From positions 5,988,001 to 6,052,000 of the forward strand of contig JAYJMM010000036.1 in assembly GCA_037349105.1 (NCBI GenBank): 64,000 nt of DNA, given 5' to 3'. Positions 22,646 to 31,648 of this stretch are shown piece after piece. The translations under genes and the position numbers were made by a program. The DNA is from Limnomonas spitsbergensis (Eukaryota; Chlorophyta; Chlorophyceae; Chlamydomonadales). How positions within the stretch are numbered: the first letter of the stretch is position 1; each line of letters starts with the position of its first letter. The notes beneath the pieces are model-generated. The model saw only the letters and a program-made list of their open reading frames with translations. It searched no databases and was not told the DNA's origin.

Positions 22646-24092
22646 AGTTCCTACGGCTTTGCCATTTCTTCTACTGAGCTTCTTCGGTTTTTCCGTTCAC
22701 ACCAAATCGTTCGAAATATATCAAAAGTTATGGAGTGAAATAGCGAGCAACGTCATAAGGACAGGAAAATACTGGGCAATATTCTCTGCCACACTGGCAG
22801 TAAGCTGTTGGCTCACAATTTTCCGCCCACTTCCGCCCCCTTCGCGAAACAATGCGTTCCTCCACACATCTTCTGAGAGAGTCCGTGGAGAAACACATGT
22901 TTTTGCGGAGGGGGGGGCAGAAACTTTAAAACTAACAACTTACTGCCAGAGTGGCCAAGGTATTTGCCGTCTTTCTATGACGTTTGTTCATTTTATAACA
23001 TTTGATGCCTTTCGAGCGATTTGCCATGGACAAGGGCGGCAATGACGTTTATTCTCTGCGGGGAAAATCATTGCAATGATCCGTACGTATAATCCCGCTG
23101 TTATTCTTCCTCCATCTCATGCCGCGTGGAACAACGCTAGATGGATTGCTAGATAATTCGTGTTGGCATGTACTGTAAATCGACAAGGGGTCCGCGGCCC
23201 CCCTCAAAATTCATTTGAATTTTCTTCGCGCAGCTAAAAATTCATATAATTTAACGCCGCATAGTAGGTAAAAATTTGAACATTGCGCATCAGTTACAAT
23301 ATTTTAATATCCGTCCGCGTAGCGCTTTCATTCATCGCGCACACCTGGGCGCACACCCCCAAAATAGTTGTTTGGGCACCTGGCTGACACTCCGCGCAAC
23401 GCGCGATTTTTGAACTATTATTAACGCGCAGCCATGTCCGCGCAGGCCAATCATTAATTAATTTTGAGCGAAGTCTTTGTTGACCTGCGGTATGGTGCCC
23501 TGACTTCTCGTCCCGCGAAGACTACTAATCACTCAAGCAAGCAGCCCAAACAGCAGAGATTCACATACATAGACCTGGAGGCGCATAGCCGATCAGAAGT
23601 TCACGGTGCACAAGCTTCGAGCTGAGTCCGGCCGGCGCCACAACCCCGCAAGGTTACCCCACCGTTCCTTCGCACCCCCGAGATTAACCTAAACTTACGA
23701 GAGAAGAAGCGGGGGCGGTACCCTCGAGACGAGTAGCCCAGGTCAGCCTAACCAGAAGAAGCAGCTCATGCACTGCAGCTGTCTTGCCATCTGTACAGTG
23801 GTGTAGTTACTTTCCAGTGCGCTGTACCTTTGTAGCTGCTGTACTGAGTACCTTAAAGTACGAAGCAGTACTCCAGTTGTGAGTAGCAGGTGCCTCTTTA
23901 ACTCTTTAACGCACATTGTTCAAGTTTACCACAGTATGGCGATCACCATTCTTTGGTGCGACAGGCATGGCAGCTGCGGAACTTAAGGGAACACTTCTTT
24001 AGTGTTCAGATGCGACGATTTAATAACCGTAGACGTTCTTTGCCTTCGCGTGAGGGAGACATTTAATTAGTTTTTCCGCGGGGTGAAATATA
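22646..24092. other. AT-richer region without recognised genes
   Basis: The AT content rises and open frames are short. Around 23160-23460 there are AATTCATTTGAATTTTC and AAAAATTCATATAATTT motifs and repeated CGCGCA blocks, suggesting an old transposon, but no termini were found. A small inverted repeat (GTACTGAGTACCTTAAAGTAC) lies at about 23852. Confidence 0.35.
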
Positions 24093-24688
24093 CCGTAGTA
24101 TCAGTCCGATTTCGTTTTGTTGATCGTTTTTCAAGAAAACGAACCGTTGATTTCAATAAAAATGTGTACCGTGGGACAAAAACGAACCATAAAAACGAAT
24201 ATTTTAGCCCCAAACCCTAAACAAATTGCCGCACGAAGAGTAGCGCCGTTCATGTCGCAAACACGAATCTACCCGGAGCAGCACCAGTAGCCACAGCTCC
24301 TGCCACAGTGATTATTGATTTAGACCGGATGTCGAGATAAAAGGCGAGCGGCCCCGCCGCGTCTTCCAACCGCAGCAGATGAAAACGAAGGCCAGTCGCC
24401 GAAGAAAGCAGGCCTGTACATCTCGATACTATGAGGGCGTCCCACTTATTTTAGTTATCCAGCGGGCCAAGGAGGTCGCGGCTCTCAGAGTTGCGCGCCC
24501 AGCAACCATTCAGCGGAAAGGCAAGCGGTTTGAGTGATTCTGGAGCAAAAACGAACCAGTGATCGTAAAACATTTCAGCCTCCGATCAGAAAAACGAACC
24601 ACTAAAACGAATGCGTGATTTTGTTAATTAGAAGGTTTCCAAACAAAAAACGAATTCAATATAAAACGAAAATTGACTGATACTACGG
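24093..24688. mobile_element. MITE-like DNA transposon, 596 bp, TIRs and TATA target duplication
   Basis: The left end CCGTAGTATCAGTC and right end GACTGATACTACGG are perfect 14-bp inverted repeats. Similarity continues inwards as TTTCGTTTT (left) and its complement AAAACGAAAA (right). The element is flanked on both sides by TATA (24089-24092 and 24689-24692). The interior carries scattered AAAACGAACC motifs and no coding frame. A TA-containing target duplication and the small size suit a Tc1/mariner-like or other non-autonomous element; the superfamily is not settled. Confidence 0.85.
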
Positions 24689-24694
24689 TATAGT

Positions 24695-26690
24695 AGATTT
24701 TGTTTAGCCGCAAGGGCCGTGAATAGGTACATCTGCGAAGCCTCTTTCATGGAAACTAGCGAGAGTGGGCGTACCAGCTGCAGAGTTAAGTGGGAACGCA
24801 CAGGGCATGACGGTAAGAAACTAAGAATACCGGTGCATTTGTGGGAAGGTGTAGGGGATACGTACGGTATCAGTACTCCAATGTGAAACTTTCAGATTTT
24901 AGTAATGAAGTTAAGCAGCGTGACCCTGAAATCATTAATTCATGAACCGCGTGTTATTCCTCGCAAGCCAATTTACATTAAAAGGTGCGAAGGCAAAGGA
25001 AGTAATCAGTGAAGTAAGCTTTATTGCCCTTCAACGGTAAGCCGATGATTATTATGCGCAAGCCAACTAATATTGAATGGTACAGATATGGAGTTGCCAA
25101 ATAGGGGGGCAGGGAAGGGCCGAAATAGCCCCTTTTTCTGGGCAAGGTTTTTTTGGCCGGCCCAGGCCGGCCGAGGGATCTAAAAGTATCTGGCAGTGTG
25201 GACGTTTTTTCAACCAGATTTTTATATTTGCTTCCGCGGCCCAGATAACGTCGAGCACGGCAGCAGCGGTACTTTGTAACGTGCCCTGACTTTGATAGGC
25301 CCTTCTTCGACCATGTTCTTTGAGTGCAACGGAGATCCAAGATAAATGCGATTATAGCGAGATGTCCAGGAGCGATTATTCTGTTGTCGTTGTTTCAATC
25401 CATGCATGCGCTCCATCCCCTCTCCCCCCCCGAATATTTGAATTGAGTTTGCGCCGTGTTTTTATGGTGTCACGCAGGGCCGACAATAATATAATAATCA
25501 CGCAGCCGAGAACCCAGGGACTCTGCCGTACCGGTATTGGCCCGCTCGCAGGCCAGCAACTTTTACAATCCCAGACTGCCAAATTACTCCAAGGCTCAAG
25601 TTCTGGAGGTAATGCAGTTGGCGGACACCTCTAAATATAAATTGTTTTGAGCAGGCCAGCTACCATCCAGCTAGATATTCGCTCTAATTATACAATACCA
25701 GAATACATGTGACGTGTACATGTTACCATGTCAGTATATTCTATGTTATCTGATTTGACTTTGCCATGGTGGCCATGCATGTTCTAGCGGAAGTCCCATG
25801 TGTCTGATAAGAGTGTGACAATCACATTTCGTATGGCAATGGGGATGCTTCTGGTGACCCCGCAGTGCATAAGCTGACATGCCGTTTCAGAAATTATAGA
25901 CGCTCAACATGCATGTCAGGGTACTGGTAGGTCTCTAACATGATTTGGAAAGTGAGAGTGAGGATAAATCAGATTTTTGCTTTGCAAGGCTGCAGGCACA
26001 CCCAACGGAATGACGATATTGTTTTCCCCAGGACGTTGCAACTATTATTGGTCAATACATTGAAGTCTCAATCTCCCATCCGGTCCGAGTTTGCCTCAAT
26101 AGCTTTGCCCTTCCTGCCCCCAATACATCCGGAAAATCACAAAGGCTGTTTAATCTACCGGTGTAGAAGTCATTGTTTAGGGCTGGACCATTTTTAGACA
26201 CATGGCCAGCACTAGCGGTGTTAGGTCTGTTGTGTTTAGGTTCCATGCATCAAATCTTGGGATTTCATTTCTCTGGATTGCATAGCAAAATGCTAGACCG
26301 AGGGAGAGTTGGAGTCCAGGTCAGCTGATGCTGCTGCAGCTTGAGGTCAGCCAGATAGCCATGCATTTAAGGTTAAAAAAAACTTATCATCAACGTCCGC
26401 AGGCCGTTTAAGTTGCCATTGCCGAAGTCCACAAGGGGCATTACGAGGCTACAAGAAAATAAAACAAGAGGATTAATGGCAAGCTGCTTCCAGGAGACAG
26501 GGCGCCCCAAACAGTACTTGCTCAGTAGCGAGTTCATGGGGAAATTATGACCGAGTTCATGGGAAAATCAGGACCGAGGGCATGCATACATATTTCTCCG
26601 TATGTTCAGGGATATTGCTGCATGCTGTCTGGCGCTGTCAATGATCGGTACTTCCGCCACTGCCACCTGTTGCGTCAAGTAGATGCACTC
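24695..26690. other. no recognised gene
   Basis: Short frames only, moderate AT content. The end of this stretch is the 3' flank of the L21 gene. No repeat or RNA feature was recognised. Confidence 0.4.
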
Positions 26691-26696
26691 CACTCT

Positions 26697-27408
26697 CTAA
26701 ACCGCGATCGACGTGACCTGGAACTTGGTCAGGTCCTGGCGGTGTCCCTGCTTGCGACGGTAATGTTTCTTGGGCTTCATCTTGTACACGATGATCTTGG
26801 GACCACGAAGCTCCTCCAGAACCTCAGCCTCAACCTGACCATGCATGGTGCAGAACAGACGGTCAAGAGGGCGCCAGAACCGTGAAGATTTTTGAATCAG
26901 CCACCCGCAAGCCAGGTGCATGCATGCCTGACCCGGCCAGCTAAGGGTGTTCATGTGATCAGGGAGGCCAGTGAGTACATTGCAAGCAATGAAGAAGCAG
27001 ATGTTGTTCATGACGAGCCCATGGATCATGAGACTCCCTAGTGCGACTGTGCCCCTTCTGTCTCGCCCCCTTTGAGTCGCTCACATTGACTTGCTCCAGG
27101 TATGGAGTGCCGACAGTTAGCTTCTCCCCGTTCTTCATGGCCAGCACGCGCCCGAACTTTATCTTTGAGCCGACGTCTGCTTTCAGGCGGTTCACGGTGT
27201 ACCACTTGCCAGGCTCCACAAACAGTTGCGTTCCACCGACCTCGATGATGGCATACGTGGATGGCGGTGCCTGGTTAAGAGGAGAAGGGTGCACCTTCTT
27301 CACCTTAGCCGCTCCCTCCGCGACGGCAGCCCGGCACACAAGCCTAGGCCGAGTTGTGGTGAATGGGACGGCCAGCCGCACACTGGACTGTAGACGGTTG
27401 AGAAGCAT
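26697..27408 (-). CDS. PRPL21: plastid ribosomal protein L21 (bL21c) precursor; 2 exons
   Basis: Exon 1 27085-27408 (108 codons) and exon 2 26697-26834 (45 codons plus TAG), joined at phase 0 across donor AAT then GTGAGC and acceptor ATGGTCAG; total 153 residues. Residues 1-35 are Arg/Ser/Thr-rich and transit-like. The L21 core follows: [40 protein letters not shown], then in exon 2 [20 protein letters not shown] with the C-terminal [11 protein letters not shown]. The [12 protein letters not shown] motif is the signature rRNA-binding region of bacterial-type L21. The length is normal for an organelle form. A mitochondrial L21 is the alternative. Confidence 0.93.
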
Positions 27409-28588
27409 TTTTCAGATTAACGAGCTTGCGCTGCTTGCACTCTCAGTCTAAATAGTGGTTTCGGTGCCACTCTTTATCTCGAAGGCCAGTAAGAGGGACT
27501 TGCGTCACACTCACACCCATAACATCGATCACCCTCGGCCGTTTTCTTTCGCTCTTTCCCGAGTTCTTTCTACATACTTTATTGTTGAGGATGATTGAGA
27601 GAGGCGTGGGCATTGCGGACTAGAGGAAGAGCTACAAGGTATGGTAGACAATTAACTGAGTCCAGATTACCAGTACCGTAGTCACGGACGTATTTCGTTC
27701 TTTTCGAATTGTACATGAGGTACATGAGAAACTTATGACGGTTTGATGCCAGGCGAGCAATCACCACGGATGGTTCACTCATGCAAGAGCAAAGGGCCGT
27801 GCCGACGCTAACAGATCATCTGCCTGCCTCCAGGGCAGAGACAATCATTTCTGAATGTTGCTGTGAACTGTGGCTATGCTAAAGCTGACCCTGTCCAGTA
27901 AGAGCTCAGGGCTTTGGTGAAAGGAAGCATTGAAGCTCATGGCCATACGCATGGACATAACTGTGCCGTTATGCTTTCACTGGAGACGGGCACATATGAA
28001 CACCTCTGCCTCTTCCGCTGTTTTCTACATCCCGCTGCGGAAGTGAGAGTCGTGAGACCTGCAGCATCCCGCTTTGGAAGTGGGAACTGCAATGGCTTGC
28101 CTGGTGCAGAACAGCTTGCGTGACCTAGCAAAGCAAAATGGGTGTGAGCAAGTAAGCCGTTTGGAAGTGCTGGATCTCCTTGGGGTGCTCACCCTGGGAG
28201 AAATGCTGGCACACAAACAGATAACTGCCTGCCTGAATAGATCTCTCCCCGCCCTCTGCTGCCTCATCATCTGAAGGCGTTGGATAGCCTGGATTGACAG
28301 CTTGACGGCTGCCAGGAAGAATTTGTATGCAGCTGCTGTCCAAGGGGTCGTGCGTTGTTAAAGGAGGGGGCCTTGCTGAGGTGGGATAAGAAAGGTGATT
28401 AGAGCTTGATAGATTCGTGAACATAGGCCTCTACCTAAAAAATTCATGCGCTCTTACCTGGTAATCCTGTTATCATAGGTGATGCTGCTGACGGGGTGCA
28501 CAGGGTGGATTGGACCTTGGACCAGGGACTTCAATTTCAACTGTGTTGGTGCTCTCAGTTAAATAGCAGGTGGAACGCATCTAGACAG
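27409..28588. other. L21 upstream region; possible short plus exon
   Basis: This contains the L21 promoter. A plus-strand segment at 28074-28140 (AMACLVQNSLRDLAKQNG followed by GTGAGC) could be an exon but was not connected to anything. A short repeat CATCCCGCTKYGGAAGTG occurs twice at about 28030 and 28065. Confidence 0.35.
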
Positions 28589-28677
28589 TGGCAGGCAAGG
28601 ACAATGACATTACACCTCTGGGCCCTGCTCAAAAAGGCTCGGCCGCAAGGGCGCCCAATTGTCCCTGGCAGGCAAGG
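28589..28677 (-). mobile_element. 65-bp LINE 3'-tail insertion with 12-bp target-site duplication
   Basis: The insert 28601-28665 is the reverse complement of the LINE tail alone (AATGACATTACACCTCTGGG, CCCTGCTCAAAAAGGCTCGG, CCGCAAGGGCGCCCAAT). It is flanked by perfect direct repeats TGGCAGGCAAGG (28589-28600 and 28666-28677). This is an extremely 5'-truncated retrotransposition product and fixes the 3' end of the family at TGTCATTG. Confidence 0.9.
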
Positions 28678-28918
28678 TACAACGGTATAATTCCATTTCA
28701 AGCATGTCGCAGAATGTCCCTGGGCCCAGATGACAGACACGATCAGTGGATGACTGCGATCCTCAGAATCAGCAGGGTTCAAACCTGGCATAACCCCGAT
28801 TAAAGGATGTAGCCATGGTTAAGTAAATAGTGGACTCGTGAATCCACGCCTTTATATGTTTGAATTGTAGCTGAGGCTCGCTGACAGATGTTTTTGTCTC
28901 CATGCTTGTCTATGGCAG

Positions 28919-29050
28919 ATATACATGCTGGACAAGGACAGGGAGCGCATCAAGCTCAAGGGCCGCACAGGCTCTGCAAAGGGAGGCGGTATCTGTCCAA
29001 CAGATGCCCGCTCAATATCTGCCAGTGAGCTTGATGAGCTTGTTATGTGA
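28919..29050 (+). CDS. C-terminal exon of an unidentified protein
   Basis: After acceptor TATGGCAG the frame reads IYMLDKDRERIKLKGRTGSA, KGGGICPTDARSISASELDE and LVM then stop (43 residues). The charged, coding-like composition and tight acceptor suggest a real terminal exon. Upstream exons were not identified. It could instead splice on at CTT before GTTATG and continue into the exons at 29827-30111. Confidence 0.4.
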   Translation: MYMLDKDRERIKLKGRTGSAKGGGICPTDARSISASELDELVM

Positions 29051-29826
29051 TCCGCACCCTGACCGCCGGCTGGTGATTCATTCGAATGATATCGAAGTGT
29101 GTTCTGTGCTCCACCTCGTGCCTGCTTGCTGGTGGTTCAGTCCACCCTCTGATCCCATCGCTGTTTGAATCACTCATAAAGATCGCCAGTGCGGATGACA
29201 CGGATGGAATAGCACCGGTGAGATTCTGCGGTTGATCTTCTATATATGATAGTACGGAAGTGTCACTTTTCCCCTACAAAATCTGCGCATTACCGTAACC
29301 TAAGTGCTAAAACGTCCCCAATGGAGTTTTCTTGATAAGGGCGAAGGAGTGTGAGCAGAACAAGTGGAGGCACAACATGGAGTATGGCTGGGCAGACAGG
29401 TCTCTGTCCATTGAGTGACGTACTTGCTGTTGGGATGGTCTTATGAGAACAAGGTAATCAGCAACCACCTGGGACACCCAGATTGAGTATTTCCCTGAGG
29501 CATGTGAGGCACCAATAGCCTCTTGGGAGTGGGCGCGTTCATGCCCATAAGCTTTTTTCATATTGCCAGGTCTGAAGGGGCTTCATAAGTTCATATGTTT
29601 TTAAGGAGATGGACTTACCCTTGCCCATGTATATTGTATACACAATGTTGCATCGCGTATACTCGTTGACCCTTGTTTGCTAACAAGGGTTCAAAAGGAA
29701 CGTGCGGGCCACTCAGGTACTCAGTAGCTGTTGGCCACTGTACGATCCTCTCAAATCACAGTTACGTTCGTGACTCTGTAGCTGCCTGCGCGACAGCTCT
29801 TTTTGATTCACCACCCACCTGAACAG

Positions 29827-30527
29827 AGCAAGTACGGTATCGAAAGAGGAGTTGGAGCGAGAAGAAATGGCAGATGTTGCCAAGGCTGAAGGCAACCTGA
29901 GCTCTGCTAATAAAGCACGAGCCCTACCAACTCAGCAACCGCAACAGAGGCTGGACAGCATCCGGGTGGAAGATCACCTGCAGCTCTGGTAATTGCGGGC
30001 GTATTAGATACTTGCCCATCTGCTGTTGCAGCCATTACCAAAATTGTAAGGGAGCTGCGGTGGGAGATGTATCCCAAGGAGTCGAGGACGTCGCCTCCGT
30101 AAACGTTGCAGGTGATTATGCCTTGGTCATGTTTGGACTGCCACCTGCTGTTGCCTCCTTGGTCGGCACCAAATCAGCTGCTGTGGCAGTTAATGATGCC
30201 TATTGCCTAAAACATATTTGGACTGCCATCTGCTGTTGCCTCCCTGGTCGGCAGGAAATCAGCTGCTGCGGCAGATGATGATGCCTATTGCCTAGGACAT
30301 ACTTGGACTGCCACCTGCTGTAGCCTCCCCGGTCGGCAGTGACTCGGCTGCTGCAACAAATAATGTTGCCAATGACGAATTCGGTGAGGTCTTCGATGCG
30401 GATCACGTCGCTCATCAATCGGGTCCATCACTGGATGATGGGCTTTCAGCGGGCATGCCTTCAGCCGCCGCAAGTGTGTGGCAGGTGGATCTTCAGGGTA
30501 CAGCACCAAGGCAACCAATATGGTGAA
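29827..30527 (+). CDS. exons of an unidentified gene with a tandem-triplicated acceptor region
   Basis: Exon 29827-29988 reads ASTVSKEELEREEMADVAKA, EGNLSSANKARAL, ending at GTAATT. Exon 30032-30111 reads HYQNCKGAAVGDVSQGVEDV ASVNVA, ending GTGATT, and the two join in phase. Further down a frame from about 30308 to 30527 reads PPAVASPVGSDSAAATNNVA, NDEFGEVFDADHVAHQSG, LDDGLSAGMPSAAASVW and stops at QPIW. The link between the second exon and this frame does not close in phase with the acceptors I can see. The acidic, Ala/Ser-rich product was not recognised. Confidence 0.35.
30122..30345. repeat. 83-bp tandem repeat, 3 copies
   Basis: Three copies of TTTGGACTGCCACCTGCTGT, TGCCTCCTTGGTCGGCA, AATCAGCTGCTGYGGCAG and ATGATGCCTATTGCCTA. 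Each copy has an acceptor-like GGTCGGCA(G/C). The third runs into the frame of the unidentified gene (30308-30527), so this looks like another duplication at an exon's 5' edge. Confidence 0.85.
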
Positions 30528-30659
30528 ACCCTGAGGAGGACCACACACAGTGGGTCTTGCTGCCAGGCGGTGAAGTGGGTGGGCAGACTGCTGCCCCCGA
30601 AGTGGTACCCCTGGAGGGCCAGCAGGTTGATGCCCTTCAAGTTTTGAACATGACCCTGG

Positions 30660-30727
30660 CTCTGGCATGTTTAGAACGGTGCATACCCACTGGGGCCTGC
30701 TGAACGCTCGGCCACGTGGGGCTGGCT
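30660..30727. repeat. second tail-type repeat (copy 1)
   Basis: TTTAGAACGGTGCATACCCA, CTGGGGCCTGCTGAACGCTC and GGCCACGTGGGGCTGG recur at 45912-45970 and, reversed, at 43783-43840. It resembles the LINE tail in layout (a GGGCCCTGCT core next to a CGGCCACGTGG block) but differs in sequence. It may be a related family's 3' end. Confidence 0.5.
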
Positions 30728-31229
30728 TCTGTGACATGTAAGACTACGAAAGCGCCCTGCGCTTCTACACTTAACCAATCCTGCGCCAGTGGCGGGCCGC
30801 CTTGCATGGGGATTGGTTCAAGATGGAGGCAGGGCATTGTGTGAGGTTATAGCAATACTGGGGCTTTAGCAGGGGCCAGCCCTGACATAATACTTACCAC
30901 GCTGCAAAATTGTTTTCATCCGAACGCCCAGCTCGCATATGTCTAAGCGATTGAGAAGCTTTGCAGTGCAGTTGGGGATAATTAAATGAATGGGGTTGCT
31001 GATGTACTAGGAAATTTTTTCTGTGATTTCCAACCCCATGGCCTAACCATTGTTTTCTCTGAACAGAGATGTCATCAAAGCACGAAAAGTAATGTCAGCG
31101 CAAGAAAAATGTAGACAAGGACATTAACAACAGAACATCCACTGTTTTAGCACCCGGATCAAGACAGTTCCACTGAAGGAATTGTTCGTATGCCACCTTA
31201 ATTGTTCCTGCCCCGTACCTGCGAAATCG

Positions 31230-31329
31230 TTTTCAGTGTTTCTTGCTATCTTTCTTCCCAACTCTTTAGTTAGGCGCCCACGTGGCTGAGCCTTATTTGA
31301 GCAGGGCCAAGAGGTGTAACGTCATTGAC
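31230..31329 (+). mobile_element. LINE 3'-tail fragment
   Basis: TTAGGCGCCCACGTGGCTGA, GCCTTATTTGAGCAGGGCCA and AGAGGTGTAACGTCATTGAC match the LINE tail with several substitutions. It is preceded by a T-rich stretch. No target duplication was found. Confidence 0.75.
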
Positions 31330-31397
31330 CTGTTAAATTGAGCACAAACAAACTCTGATAAACAACCCTCTCCACCGTCTCCACTTTCTCCACCCTG

Positions 31398-31602
31398 GTA
31401 ACCCAGAATTGGTCCTCGTTTGCGTTATCCTCTTTCATTCTGACTTTTTTTTCGTGGCTAGACTCTCGAGGGGCTGGTGGATCTTTGGTCTGTCGCTCCT
31501 CTTTGTCTTCTCTTCTAGACCAGGCAGTCGGGCGCCCACGCGGCCGGGCCTTTTTGAGCAGGGTCCAGAGGTGTAATGTCATTGACCCAAGTAACCCAGA
31601 AT
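31398..31602 (+). mobile_element. truncated LINE copy with 12-bp target-site duplication
   Basis: The insert 31410-31590 ends with the family tail (GGGCGCCCACGCGGCCGGGC, CTTTTTGAGCAGGGTCCAGA, GGTGTAATGTCATTGACCCA). It is bounded by GTAACCCAGAAT at 31398-31409 and 31591-31602. It sits just downstream of the ClpR-like stop codon (31649, minus) and may lie in its 3' UTR. Confidence 0.88.
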
Positions 31603-31648
31603 CAACAACCCAACCAGAAGAGACTCAGCAGCACACCAGCACCCAGTC

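Noticed and set aside
26959..27084. Extension of L21 exon 1 to residue 149
   Set aside because: The tail after QVN is intron read-through; a GTGAGC donor and the exon at 26697-26834 restore the L21 C terminus.
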